Notes: a model not told the origin generated them from the sequence alone. 34,610 nt of DNA from W0P28-013 sp963658575 (GCA_963658575.1 CAVKQB010000018.1:1-34610), one strand, 5' to 3'; shown: positions 23,626-33,088, counted from the first letter of the stretch. Translations and numbers: made by a program.

Positions 23626-24321
23626 TCAATTATTGATTGGTTTCACCGGTCTGATGGAGTAGCCATAGACGCGGAAATAGACGTTGAGATTCACAAAATC
23701 GGCATTGAAATAGACGGAGTAGGCGCCATAGGTCGTGGCTTCGCACAGCGAACTCGACCAGTAGTAGCCGTAGTTGGCGCTGTAGCCCGAATCGGCACTA
23801 CGATAGCCAGCCGCAGGCAAGAAAATGGTGTTGCCGTTGATTTTGCTCTTCAGTTCGTAACCTTTGATGTTGTCTACCTCTTTCCAGTCGCGTGTGCAAT
23901 TGTCGAAAAGTTCCTGCCACTCTTCGGCGGTGGGCATACGCCATTCGCTGCCCCAATTGGCAGTGGCGGCATCGTCCATGGCTTCGAGCGTGGTCAAAAC
24001 GGTATCTACCTTGAAGTTGGGAGCGGCTGGATACTTGGTCAAACTATTGCGGTTAAAGCCATATTTGTAGTAGTCCCAACCGTAGTTATCGCGGCGTTCG
24101 GTTTCGCCCCACGCGTAGTAGTTGCCGTACTCTTGGGGCTTGGTTGCGCCCACGTTGCAGGTTGCCCACTGCACGCTCAAGCCAAGGTCGACGGCCGTTT
24201 TGACGTCTTTCGAGGTGTCGTGGTCGTTGCTTTGGTTGGCATTCGGTTCGTTGGAGGTGTCGCAGGCAGCCAAAAGCGCGGCCGCGCAACACGCAACTAC
24301 AAAAAACTTAATTCTCTTCAT
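23626..24321 (-). CDS. FISUMP-domain lipoprotein
   Basis: Encodes 231 residues from the ATG at 24321. The lipobox is LAAC-DTSNE with Cys20. The sequence AVDLGLSVQWATCNVGATKP (43-62) followed by YYAWGET is the typical start of Bacteroidota FISUMP domains. The domain continues through EWRMPTAEEWQELFDNC, YWSSSL and YGYSIRPVKP at the C-terminus. The role is unknown, with surface binding as for the FISUMP protein at 16688. The two are paralogues of different subtypes, not tandem copies. A short 3' flank of 17 bases separates it from the hairpin at 23578-23608, which may end its transcript. Confidence 0.9.
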   Translation of the reverse strand: MKRIKFFVVACCAAALLAACDTSNEPNANQSNDHDTSKDVKTAVDLGLSVQWATCNVGATKPQEYGNYYAWGETERRDNYGWDYYKYGFNRNSLTKYPAAPNFKVDTVLTTLEAMDDAATANWGSEWRMPTAEEWQELFDNCTRDWKEVDNIKGYELKSKINGNTIFLPAAGYRSADSGYSANYGYYWSSSLCEATTYGAYSVYFNADFVNLNVYFRVYGYSIRPVKPINN

Positions 24322-24664
24322 GATTTTATACAAATTTGTGATTTTTGTTTCTGTGGATTTGGGGATTTGGGGATTTGATGATTTGGTTGATCAGTTGATT
24401 GGTTGATTATTGTGCAAATAAATTTGTCCATTTACGTGCGGATTTGCAATCCGCAACGGGCGCATGTGATGCGCCCCTACAATACAATTTTGAATTATTG
24501 AATCATCGAATTTGAAAATTAATTGAATAATTGGAAATTAAGTAATTAGATAATTTTCTTGCGACTTGATAACTTGTGTCTTGCTACTAATCTATTGTCT
24601 TTGTTCTATGTTCTTTGCTCTATATTCTTTGTTCTCTCACCTATAACCTCTAACCTTGCAACTA
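24322..24664. other. Intergenic region with twin hairpins and words
   Basis: No gene seen. It holds GGGGATTTGG words, two adjacent hairpins (24438-24454 and 24458-24476), an ATAATTGGAAATTAAGTAATTAGATAA-type word related to the 54-base repeat (about 24523-24550), the CTTGCGACTTGATAACTTG word (about 24558) and CTCACCTATAACCTC words just 3' of the OmpA gene. Confidence 0.7.
24438..24476. repeat. Twin perfect hairpins
   Basis: GCGGATT-TGC-AATCCGC (24438-24454; the loop is GCA on minus) and GGGCGCAT-GTG-ATGCGCCC (24458-24476) are separated by three bases. Both stems are perfect (7 and 8 bp). Similar paired palindromes ending in CCCCTACAA are dispersed in many bacteria and may be mobilised REP-like units. 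Confidence 0.8.
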
Positions 24665-26713
24665 CTATTTCCGCAAATACTTCTCTTTCAGTTCGTTGGC
24701 TTTGCGTATGCATTCGGGGTCTTTGGGGTTGGCCACCGACGGGTCGAGTTTCGGAATCATCAGCACAGTGCCCGGCTCGATGTCGCTGGGGTCTTCTATT
24801 TGGAACATGTTGGCCTCGTAGATATAGACCCAGAACGCCTGTTCGCCGCCGTACCATTGGCGCGAGAGTTGTGCTAGATACATGCCGCGTTTCATGGTTA
24901 CTTCGCCTATGAACTCGGTGTATTTCAGGAATATCGGCACTTTTTTGCCATCGATTTCGATGAGCGGAATCTCGCGCGTGGTCTTGTTCACCATGCCTTT
25001 GTCGGTCTTCACGGCCTCCTGCGCTTCGGCAACGTGTTGCTGCTGTGTCGCCGCATCGACGTAGCCCACGGGAATAATTTCCACGCGGCGATCTTTCGAT
25101 TTTTGGTGCGCAAAGTCGTTGTAGCGGAACGGCTTAGTAGAGCCAAACGACTGCACTTTCATCTGCGAATCGTACACGCCTTTTTGGCGCAGCATGTTGG
25201 CCACAGCGCGTGCGCGCTTCATCGATAGTTGCTGGTTGTACTCGTCGGAGCCGGTTTTGCAGGCGTGTCCGTTCACTTCGATGCCCATATCGCGGTGCTG
25301 CACGAGCACGGCGGCCACCTTGTCGAGAATGTCGGCAGGCTGCAGTTTGGGGTCGTACTTGTCGAAATCGAAGAAGATGACCGACTTGCGCAATGCCTCG
25401 TCGAGCGTGGCGACGGCTTTGGCGATGGTGTCGTGGCGCATCTCTATCACCGTGCGTTCTACCACGGTCGGCACTTTCAGCGTGTCGCGCAGCACGATGG
25501 TGTCGTTCACTACGATGGTGTCTTGTATGCGTATGGTGTCGTAGACGTAGATGATTTTCGGCGCTTCATCTTTCGGTTTTTCGCGCTCTTTTTTGGGTTC
25601 GGTGCGACCGGCAAACACATTCACACCGAATTTGATGCCAGCCGACAGCGGATTGATGCCGCCGTTGATGCCTTTGCCTTTCAACTGCTTGGTGGCAATC
25701 AAACCTTGATAGTCGTCCATGAACTTATGGTCGTCGTTTTTGAAGCCAATGTTCACTTTTTCCCCGTTATTCGGCTGAATGGTGCCGCCATACGGGTCGA
25801 TATTGGTGAATCCGTAGTTGAAATAGGCACCGAGAAACAGATCAACACGGTCGCTCACCTGAAACAGCGCGCCAATCTCGACAAACGCGGCGATATTGTA
25901 GCGGAATTGGTTGTTTTTGGTGGTCGGCAGCCCTTTGATCGATGCGTTTTGACCAGCATTATCCTCGATTCCGAAGCCGTGCGCCGTCTCGTTCACACCG
26001 AAGATATTCCAGTTGTACTGCTGATATTCGCCCACATGGAGCATCGAACCGCCCAGCACTTTGTAATCGGAATAGACGGGCAGCCCGAATTTGGCACCCA
26101 CTTGGGCGTAAAGTCCTGTGCGATAGCCCCAATTCTGCTGAAAATGCAATGCCAACGGTATTTCGACCATGTAGATGAGTTGGCGTTCGCGCCAATTGTT
26201 CATGCGTGTGCGGTGGTTGTAGGTGTCGCCGTCGCTGTCGACAACGCCGTCCCAAATGCCTGCGCCATATTCACCATCGAGTTTGGCTATGGCACCGTAG
26301 TGGCTCACATGCGCTCCCGTTCCGATACCCATCCACGGCAGGAAGAAGTAGGCATAGCCGATATTAGCCGTGAGCGAAGGCAGCACGGTCTGCGTGCCGG
26401 CCTCTACCGTGTAGAGCAGGTCGCTCACGCCGGCACCTATGCCAAAGTGAAAATAGGAGCCTTTGCGCAACGGGTGAATTTCGAGTTTGCGACGAATGGT
26501 GTCGTTGTCGTCCGTGTCGAGCGAATCGGGCCACGCAATGTCTGTCGTATCGGCAGGCTCGACAGCCTCGGCAAAGGGGTCGATGGCAGTTGTGTCGGAC
26601 ACTGCAACGCTGTCTTTTTCGCCAAAGACGAAATCGGATTCTTCTTGCGCCCAAGCGAGCGGAGCGACAACCGCAGCCGCGGCCATAAGCATGATTTTCT
26701 TCGTATCAGTCAT
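24665..26713 (-). CDS. OmpA-family barrel protein with C-terminal LysM-like domain
   Basis: Encodes 682 residues. Residues 1-22 are a signal peptide (APLAWA-QE). Residues about 84-370 have outer-membrane barrel character (GSYFHFGIGAGVSDLLYTVEAG, then SAGIKFGVNVFAG). A linker with repeated DTI units (392-412) follows. Residues 443-548 are an OmpA peptidoglycan-binding domain: VIFFDFDKYDPKLQP, then INGHACKTGS-like VNGHACKTGSDEYNQQLSMKRA. Residues about 603-656 look like LysM (YLAQLSRQWYGGE, then IEPGTVLMIPKLD). It tethers the outer membrane to peptidoglycan at two sites. Its start lies 85 bases after the stop of the giant T9SS protein, so the two may be co-transcribed. Confidence 0.9.
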   Translation of the reverse strand: MTDTKKIMLMAAAAVVAPLAWAQEESDFVFGEKDSVAVSDTTAIDPFAEAVEPADTTDIAWPDSLDTDDNDTIRRKLEIHPLRKGSYFHFGIGAGVSDLLYTVEAGTQTVLPSLTANIGYAYFFLPWMGIGTGAHVSHYGAIAKLDGEYGAGIWDGVVDSDGDTYNHRTRMNNWRERQLIYMVEIPLALHFQQNWGYRTGLYAQVGAKFGLPVYSDYKVLGGSMLHVGEYQQYNWNIFGVNETAHGFGIEDNAGQNASIKGLPTTKNNQFRYNIAAFVEIGALFQVSDRVDLFLGAYFNYGFTNIDPYGGTIQPNNGEKVNIGFKNDDHKFMDDYQGLIATKQLKGKGINGGINPLSAGIKFGVNVFAGRTEPKKEREKPKDEAPKIIYVYDTIRIQDTIVVNDTIVLRDTLKVPTVVERTVIEMRHDTIAKAVATLDEALRKSVIFFDFDKYDPKLQPADILDKVAAVLVQHRDMGIEVNGHACKTGSDEYNQQLSMKRARAVANMLRQKGVYDSQMKVQSFGSTKPFRYNDFAHQKSKDRRVEIIPVGYVDAATQQQHVAEAQEAVKTDKGMVNKTTREIPLIEIDGKKVPIFLKYTEFIGEVTMKRGMYLAQLSRQWYGGEQAFWVYIYEANMFQIEDPSDIEPGTVLMIPKLDPSVANPKDPECIRKANELKEKYLRK

Positions 26714-26798
26714 AGGTATGTTGTTCTGATTCTAATTGTTTTTCAAAAAGTGCTGTCGCAAATTCTGTTTTTGCGAATTTTTAATGTGCCGTTTTCGG

Positions 26799-29700
26799 CT
26801 ACTTGACAATGAATTTCGCCGTCTGTTCGTTGCCTTGGCTATCGACGAAACGCACCAGATAGATGCCTGGCGCAAAGTGTTCGTCCACAAGGTTCTGCTC
26901 CTCGACGTGCGAGGCGACAAACAGTTTCACGCCTTGCGCATTGCATATCTCGAGCGAACCGCCCTCCAGCAATTCGGTGGCAAAAGGCAACTCTACCGCC
27001 ACAGTTTCGCCTTGGCGCACAGGCACAGGATAAACCTTGATGCGTGCCGACGACGCAACGGATTTCTTCTCAGGATAAAAGTCGCACGTGCGGTAGCGCA
27101 CACCAGAGGCATCGGTAAGCAGCGCGTAGTAAACGCTCGACAGACCGTTGGGTTCATAGATGTGCTGCAGCGTGGCACCATCGACTATCTGCCCATCGCG
27201 ATACCACTGGTAGGCGATAAACGTGAGCGGTTTGTCGGGCAGCGTGCCGCTATTGTTCACCACGATTACATCGTTCCATTTCTGATGCAGATAGCCATCG
27301 AGCGAAACGGAAATCTCCAACCGACGCTCCTCGCTCTCGCACGACGATGTGCCACCCAAGAAGATAAGCGAAGCCGTGTAGATGCGCGGTGCTGGCGTGC
27401 CAACAGGCGTTATCGGAATGCGGCGGTTGGACGGGATATTGGTGAAGGTGGTAACGCTGGTGAACGCCGGATCGTCGAACAGCAGTTTGTATTTCGTGGG
27501 AGTGCCCTTCAACGGTTCGATTTCGACAAACAGGCCACTGGTTTCGCCCTCGCACACTTCGAGCAGTGAATCGACTATGGCCACCGTCGGCGTAGGCGTG
27601 GCTTTGGCGGTGATGGTTACCGTCCGCAGGCAGCCCCACACTGTGGCATCGTCGTCGATAACCCGCACATCGTCGGGAGCATCGAACGTGATCTGCTTCG
27701 TGCCTTTCGCTGTGGCGTTGTAGGTGTAAGTGTAGGTGTAGGGGAAATCGCGTTCGCACACGTTGATGGTGCGACTGAGTGCCTCGTTCTGCGCCACGAT
27801 GTACGACGCCTCGTTGCCCGACTGCTCCCAATCGGTGTGGCAGCGCGTGTCGTTCGCCTCGCGCACGATGGTTACGTATATCGGATATGCAGCCGACGGC
27901 AGTTGCTCGGCCTTGTCGAATTCATAGGTCAAATCAGGCTCTTGATTTTCGATATTGTCGGTGCCTAACAACTCCTTGTTCGTGTCGTAGAAGGTGATTG
28001 TCCAACGGTACGTAATGTTGCCATCGCCGCCTGTGGCTGCGGTTTCGTTTTCGACGGTCAGTGTCGTTTGGTCGCCATCGAGACAGAGCAATTCGTCGCT
28101 TACCGCTACGATAGCGCCAGCATCGAACGTTGCCAGCAGCGTGATGGTAACGCTGTTTTGGGAGGCTGTCCAGTCGTTGCACGTGCCGTCTTTGGCTTGG
28201 CGCACAAAGGTATGCGGTTTGTTGTCGTTGAGTTGGGCGACCGTTGGCGTGTAATTCGCTTCGGTTGCGTCAGTGATTTCATCGCCGTCCATCAACCAGT
28301 GGTAACTGATATTGCCATCGCCGCCCTTGGCTACGATAGAATCCTGCAACATCGGAATTTCGTTTTCGGAGCAGAGTTCCACGCTGCCCAAACTCTTGAT
28401 GGCACCAGCATCGAACGCTGGCAGCAGCGTGATAGTAACGCTGTTTGCGGAGTTTTCCCATGTGTCGTTGCACGTGCCGTCTTTGGCTTGGCGCACAAAG
28501 GTATGCTCCTCGTGGTCAGCGAGTTGGTCGGCCGTGGGCGTGTAGTCTGCACCGGTTGCGTCAGTGATTTCATCGCCGTCCATCGTCCAGCGGTAACTGA
28601 TATTGCCATCGCCGCCTGTGGCCGCAACGGAATTTTTCAACGTCGGGATATCGTTTTCGGAGCAGACTTCCACGCTGCCCAAATCCTCGATGGCACCGGC
28701 GGTAAATTCAGCCAGCAGCGTGATGGTAACGCTGTTTTTGGAGACCGTCCAGCCGTTGCACTTGCCGTCTTGGGCTTGGCGCACAAAGGTATGCGGCTTG
28801 TTGTCTTTGAGTTGGTCGGCTGTTGGCGTGTAATTCACGCTGTTTGTGCCGTCTATCGCGACATTGTCCAGCGTCCAGCAGTAACTGATATTGCCGTCGC
28901 CGCCTGTGGCTACGATAGAATCTTGCAACGTCGGAATTTCGTTTTCGGAGCAGAGTTTCAAGTCGTCCAAATTCTTGATAGCACCAGCATCGAACGGAGG
29001 CAGCAGCACAAGTGTCCAAACGCCGCCAGAGCGCACATAGTTTTGCTCGCAGGCGTTGTCTTTTGCCTCGCGGTAGAAGTGGTAAGTGCCCGGTTCGGTA
29101 ACTTGTGGCAGATATTCGTACCTTTCGTCGCTGAATGTGGTGTCATTCACCAATTCTATCTCCGCAGGATCGTCGCCGATGGTGTAGAGCCAACGGTAAA
29201 CGTAGGTGTCGCTGTTGCCGCCGGTGGGTTTCGTACCACTGATATACTGAATATCGGCAAACGTGCAGGCCGTGTCTGTTTTGTTATCGATGGATTGCGT
29301 GTTGAAGTCGCCATCGAGGCGGATATTGACGCTAGCACGACGGAGTTCGCTGCCGCATTTGGCAACCACAAACACTTGCTGTCCGTAGCAATCGTCGTAA
29401 AGGATTTTGGCGGAATTGCCGCTTATCTCGAGCCAGTTGTCGTTGGGTGTCGACCATGTTACGTTGTTTTGCGTATTGAACTTGAAGTCGTGCTTCACGG
29501 CATGCGCATTTTCCAAACTGCCGTTCGCTTCAGCCAAAAGCACGGGCGATACCGAAGCAAACGCCGCTTCGGTGCCGTTGAGTCCGTTCAACTGCGGATA
29601 AAGGCCTTCGCTTCTAATCCAGTTGTTATCTTCGGCATCATCGGCAAAGGCATTTGGCATCCGCTCGGTAGGCAGCGAAATCACCGTAGGATCTACAGTA

Positions 29701-32429
29701 CTCTTGTCGCCCACTACCGACGACGACATTTGGTTGTCCCAATACGCATAGGCGAGCGTGCCTTCGTTTTTGCCGACAAGCGCGCCTTTGGTTTTTCCCT
29801 TCCACGCATCGGCAACACCGTAAACATATTGCACAGTGCCGCCGTTTTTGTTGTAGCCCGTAATGCCGCCTCCATATTCGTTGAGTTCGTGCAGAAGTCC
29901 CACGTTGTAGGCATATTCGATGGTGCCGCCGTTGTAACCGGCGATGCCGCCAGCATACAGATTGGCTTTGAGGATTTCGGCCATGTTGTAGCAGTGGTGA
30001 ATGCGCCCGCCGTCGTTGTAGCCAGCCACGCAGCCTACATAGTCGTTGCCGCTCACGCTACCAAAGGTGATGGCAAAGTTTTTCAGTTCGGCCGTGTTGT
30101 CGATTTTGCCAAACAAGCCCAGATAGTTGCTGCTGGCATCGGAGATATACAGATTTTTGATTTCGTGGTTTTGTCCGTCGAATGTGGCAGTGAATGGATT
30201 GTCTTCTGTACCAATCGGTTCCCACTGCGTGCCGCTCCAACTGTAATTGGCATCGCACACGCCGCCGCAATCCAAATTGTTTTGAAGCACAATGGTGGTC
30301 GTCGTCCAATCCACGTCGTCGCGCGTGTAGGGGTCGCGTGCTGGCGCGGGATTGGGTGCCGAGGCGGTGGAGGCAAACTGCTCCGCTACCCACCCCAATT
30401 CTTGCGGCGTGTAGATGTAGATCGAATCGCGGTCGCGCGTCATGAATGGCTTGCTGACAACGCCGTTCCACTTCTCGATGCGTGCGAAGGTGGGCGTCAG
30501 TTTGGTGTCTTTCGTCGGGGTGAAGGCGTAGTACAATTTGCCGCCGTCGATATAGACGTTTTCTATCTCGTCCTCGTCCAAGTCGTTCTCGAGTTTCGAC
30601 AGATACCAGCCCTCTTCCGGTTCGATGCGGTATATTTTGTCCTTTTTGCCGTCGGCTTTCACGCTGGGGTCGGTGTCGGTCATCGTGCCGCCCTCGACCG
30701 TGGCGATGTCAATCTGCACCTCGTCCACTACCTTGATTTCAACCTGCGCGCCAAGGCCGTCGTCCGCAGCCGAGCAGGTGTGGTTGTCGTCGGTAGTGCA
30801 TGTCAGGCTTGTGATGGAGAAGGTCATATTCTGCGTGATGTTCGACACTTTGTACGAGAAGACGCCGTTGTTCGAAGTATACGTTACATCTTCCCATGTT
30901 TTGACCTCGAACGAACTGCCTGCGCCGTCGAGTTCGTAAACCACCTGTATGCTTTGCCCTTTGAGCACCCGCTGCGTGGTGGCGATGTCGTCGCTGAGCG
31001 TGGCCGTGGGCAGCGGATAGCAGGTGACGGTGTAGTTCACTACGCTATCGCAACCTTCGACGGTGGCAAACGTCAAATCGCGCTCGATGGTATAGTCTTT
31101 GTTGGCGAAATCGAAATCGTTCGCCGTAAGTTCCGTGGTATTTTTATCGCTGAAAGTGTATGGCAAATCGCTGGCACAGAGCGTCAAATACTGTTGTTCG
31201 GTATCGTCTTTGGTGTAAGTGGTGCAGCGGTTCTCAATTTTTAGGGCGATTTGCCGCGAGTAACTGCCCGCCGTGGCGGTAACCGTCGCTTGGTCGGTGC
31301 CATCTTTGCAGACATCGACGCGGGCTTTGCCGTTGGCGAACTGCACCTTGTGGTTGCTGCACTGCCAAATCGAGGCGTCGCCTATGACGAAATCGTTATC
31401 GACGGCCGTAATTTCGTCGTCGTCAGCCAGCGTGATAGCCGCCACCGACACACGCACCAGCGGGTCGTTATCGATATCGGCCGAATAGTAACTGTAGCGG
31501 TTGGCATCGGTGTTTGCCGTGAATAGGCCAAACTCGCCCAGGGCGGTCAATTGCTTGGTTGGCACGGTTTTCACGCTTTCGAATGTCGTGGCAACGCTTG
31601 CTATCGCCTTTAAGTCGGGACAGAGTTGCGCATCGGCGTAGCACTGCTCGAGCGTGCTGGAGGTCTGTTGCCCCAGAACTGCGCCAGCGTGCTGGCCAGC
31701 CACCCGTCCGATGTTGTAGCAATAGCGCATGGTGGCGTTGTTCACCTCGCCGGCCAAGCCGCCCGTGCGGAACACCTCGCCGCTGCTCGCGACACTACCA
31801 GCGTTGTAGCACGAATTGATTTCCGCGCTGCCATCGGCATAGCCCACCACGCCACCCACGGCGTAGAAGTTGTAGCCTTGCGGCGCATAGTTGCTGCTCA
31901 CCGCGCCGATGTTGAACGTGCGTTTCACCTGTGCGTTGTAGGCGTTGCCAACCACGCCGCCCACTTGGCATTTGCCCGACACGGCGGCCACGTTGGCGCA
32001 ATTGTCGAGCGTGGCATCTTTGGCGTAGCCCACCACGCCGCCCACGATGGAGTCGCCCACGATGGAGCCGCTCAAGATGCGGAAATTGCTGATGGTGTTA
32101 TTTTCTATCCACGCGAAAAAACCGGTATAGCGTGCGTTCGACGTTATCTGCACGTTGCTCACGCCGTGGTTGCGGCCGTCGAGGTTGCCCTTGAACGCCG
32201 TGCGGCTGCCGATGGGCGTCCACGGCTTGGTCAGTGCGATGTCGCACGTGAGAGCAAAATAGGTGCCGGCGTAATCTTTGGAGTTTTGGGCGTTCACCTC
32301 GTTGCGCAGTTGTACGAGGTCGTCTTCTGTCGCGAGCAAATAGGGGTCGTTTTGTGTGCCGCTGCCTGTCCAAGCCGACGCGACGAGCGAGCAACCCAGC
32401 AAAACCGAAACGAGTATTGGTCTTTTCAT
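26799..32429 (-). CDS. Giant T9SS surface protein with GLUG and Ig/PKD-like repeats
   Basis: Encodes 1876 residues from the ATG at 32429 (MKRPILVSVLLGCS); nine more codons are open upstream but lie before the signal peptide (ending about residue 20, VASAWT). Residues about 20-300 and 655-957 are two right-handed helix regions built of GLUG-type repeats (GGVVGYAKDATLDNCANV, then GGIAGYNGGTIEYAYNVG). Between them are beta domains with acidic linkers. Residues about 1152-1550 hold four tandem Ig/PKD-like repeats of 96-97 residues. The last 85 residues (KVYPVPVRQGETVAVELPF, then GIYLVRFVDSQGNEQTAKF) are a T9SS type A sorting domain. It is a likely adhesin or surface layer protein exported by T9SS. 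The -7 box at 32461 would drive it. Confidence 0.92.
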   Translation of the reverse strand: MKRPILVSVLLGCSLVASAWTGSGTQNDPYLLATEDDLVQLRNEVNAQNSKDYAGTYFALTCDIALTKPWTPIGSRTAFKGNLDGRNHGVSNVQITSNARYTGFFAWIENNTISNFRILSGSIVGDSIVGGVVGYAKDATLDNCANVAAVSGKCQVGGVVGNAYNAQVKRTFNIGAVSSNYAPQGYNFYAVGGVVGYADGSAEINSCYNAGSVASSGEVFRTGGLAGEVNNATMRYCYNIGRVAGQHAGAVLGQQTSSTLEQCYADAQLCPDLKAIASVATTFESVKTVPTKQLTALGEFGLFTANTDANRYSYYSADIDNDPLVRVSVAAITLADDDEITAVDNDFVIGDASIWQCSNHKVQFANGKARVDVCKDGTDQATVTATAGSYSRQIALKIENRCTTYTKDDTEQQYLTLCASDLPYTFSDKNTTELTANDFDFANKDYTIERDLTFATVEGCDSVVNYTVTCYPLPTATLSDDIATTQRVLKGQSIQVVYELDGAGSSFEVKTWEDVTYTSNNGVFSYKVSNITQNMTFSITSLTCTTDDNHTCSAADDGLGAQVEIKVVDEVQIDIATVEGGTMTDTDPSVKADGKKDKIYRIEPEEGWYLSKLENDLDEDEIENVYIDGGKLYYAFTPTKDTKLTPTFARIEKWNGVVSKPFMTRDRDSIYIYTPQELGWVAEQFASTASAPNPAPARDPYTRDDVDWTTTTIVLQNNLDCGGVCDANYSWSGTQWEPIGTEDNPFTATFDGQNHEIKNLYISDASSNYLGLFGKIDNTAELKNFAITFGSVSGNDYVGCVAGYNDGGRIHHCYNMAEILKANLYAGGIAGYNGGTIEYAYNVGLLHELNEYGGGITGYNKNGGTVQYVYGVADAWKGKTKGALVGKNEGTLAYAYWDNQMSSSVVGDKSTVDPTVISLPTERMPNAFADDAEDNNWIRSEGLYPQLNGLNGTEAAFASVSPVLLAEANGSLENAHAVKHDFKFNTQNNVTWSTPNDNWLEISGNSAKILYDDCYGQQVFVVAKCGSELRRASVNIRLDGDFNTQSIDNKTDTACTFADIQYISGTKPTGGNSDTYVYRWLYTIGDDPAEIELVNDTTFSDERYEYLPQVTEPGTYHFYREAKDNACEQNYVRSGGVWTLVLLPPFDAGAIKNLDDLKLCSENEIPTLQDSIVATGGDGNISYCWTLDNVAIDGTNSVNYTPTADQLKDNKPHTFVRQAQDGKCNGWTVSKNSVTITLLAEFTAGAIEDLGSVEVCSENDIPTLKNSVAATGGDGNISYRWTMDGDEITDATGADYTPTADQLADHEEHTFVRQAKDGTCNDTWENSANSVTITLLPAFDAGAIKSLGSVELCSENEIPMLQDSIVAKGGDGNISYHWLMDGDEITDATEANYTPTVAQLNDNKPHTFVRQAKDGTCNDWTASQNSVTITLLATFDAGAIVAVSDELLCLDGDQTTLTVENETAATGGDGNITYRWTITFYDTNKELLGTDNIENQEPDLTYEFDKAEQLPSAAYPIYVTIVREANDTRCHTDWEQSGNEASYIVAQNEALSRTINVCERDFPYTYTYTYNATAKGTKQITFDAPDDVRVIDDDATVWGCLRTVTITAKATPTPTVAIVDSLLEVCEGETSGLFVEIEPLKGTPTKYKLLFDDPAFTSVTTFTNIPSNRRIPITPVGTPAPRIYTASLIFLGGTSSCESEERRLEISVSLDGYLHQKWNDVIVVNNSGTLPDKPLTFIAYQWYRDGQIVDGATLQHIYEPNGLSSVYYALLTDASGVRYRTCDFYPEKKSVASSARIKVYPVPVRQGETVAVELPFATELLEGGSLEICNAQGVKLFVASHVEEQNLVDEHFAPGIYLVRFVDSQGNEQTAKFIVK
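28107..28976 (-). repeat. Three tandem ~290-bp repeats inside the giant surface gene
   Basis: Units begin at about 28107, 28397 and 28688 (290 and 291 bases), and a diverged unit begins at 28977 on one side. Long identical stretches persist at DNA level: about 43 bases are the same at 28173 and 28464. Each unit encodes one Ig/PKD-like domain (GGDGNISY, then HTFVRQAKDGTCN). The identity suggests recent duplication or gene conversion. Confidence 0.9.
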
Positions 32430-32460
32430 AATCTGGCGGATAGAAAGTTTGTTCAACTTG

Positions 32461-32468
32461 CAAAGTTA
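32461..32468 (-). promoter_or_regulatory. -7 box for the giant T9SS gene
   Basis: The minus-strand TAACTTTG matches TAnnTTTG about 32 bases before the ATG at 32429. No clear TTTG sits 19-21 bases upstream. Confidence 0.5.
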
Positions 32469-32648
32469 ATAAGTTTTTTTCAAAAATCGGTGATTTTTAG
32501 GGCAAAAATGCAATTTTGCACAATTTATCAATTTTTATCAACAGTTTTTCGACAGCGCAACCCCGCTTTTCAACCGTTTTTCAACAAAAAGCCGTTGAAC
32601 GGCACACTGCGCTTCGCTTCGCGGTTTTTCATTGTTTCTAAGTTTCTC

Positions 32649-32659
32649 GCGCTTCGCGC
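32649..32659 (-). repeat. GNA mini-hairpin GCGC-GAA-GCGC
   Basis: Perfect 4-bp GC stem with a GAA loop on the minus strand (gene sense). A GCTTCGCTTCGC stretch with two more GC-GAA-GC sites lies just before it (about 32610-32625). Confidence 0.65.
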
Positions 32660-32755
32660 TGTTTCTATTGTTTTTGTGGAGTTGGTTATTTGAAAATTTG
32701 ATTGAATAATTCTTAATTATTCATTCTTAATTCTTAATTAGTTTCAACCCCTACC

Positions 32756-32800
32756 CCCACTGCGTGGGTACTCCCCCTATCTGCTACGCAGCAGGGGGAG
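32756..32800 (-). repeat. Two nested GNA hairpins, relative of the 64-base repeat
   Basis: CCCAC-GCA-GTGGG (32756-32768, minus sense) is followed by CTGC-GTA-GCAG (32781-32791), which is enclosed by CTCCCCCT (32771-32778) and AGGGGGAG (32793-32800). The word starts AACCCCTACCCCC and ends GGGGGAGAGAAT, a sister form of the 64-base repeat. Confidence 0.75.
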
Positions 32801-32852
32801 AGAATGCGCCCGAAAATTCAATCATTCAATAATTCAGTGATTCAATGATTCG

Positions 32853-32916
32853 ATTCTGTCCCTCTGCCGAGCGCAGCGAGGATAGGGGGACGAGGAGCGC
32901 AGCGACGGAGGGGGTT
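32853..32916 (+). repeat. 64-base intergenic repeat, copy 4
   Basis: In plus sense it carries GC-GCA-GC at both sites and is otherwise identical to the other copies. It is the one copy whose orientation is opposite to the flanking minus-strand genes. Confidence 0.95.
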
Positions 32917-33060
32917 CTATCTCAATTAACAATTAATAATGAACAATGAATAATTGTTCGCACCCAATAACGCCGCCTCACAATTATCAATTGTCAATTA
33001 AAAACTCCTCACTATCTATAACCTCTCAACTCTAACCTCTCATCTTGCGACTAACACAAA

Positions 33061-33088
33061 CAAAAAAGGAGCGCACTATGTGCGCTCC
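33061..33088 (-). terminator. Rho-independent terminator of the T9SS gene at 33115
   Basis: On minus, GGAGCGCAC (33080-33088), the loop ATA and GTGCGCTCC (33068-33076) form a perfect 9-bp stem, followed by six T. It lies 26 bases beyond the stop codon. Confidence 0.92.

Larger units (their letters stand above)
32430..33060. other. Repeat-built intergenic region, about 630 bases
   Basis: No gene seen. It holds the promoter box at 32461, GNA hairpins (32649-32659, 32756-32768, 32781-32791), a 64-base repeat copy in plus orientation (32853-32916), TTATCAATTGTCAATTAAAAACTCC words (about 32985) and CTATAACCTCTCAACTC words (about 33016-33045) 3' of the next gene. Confidence 0.75.

Noticed and set aside
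28068..31244. Plus-strand open frame of 1058 codons opposite the giant surface gene
   Set aside because: It is the complement of a real gene with signal peptide, domains and T9SS tail. The plus frame translates to a low-complexity, domain-free sequence, an effect of GC-rich codon bias.
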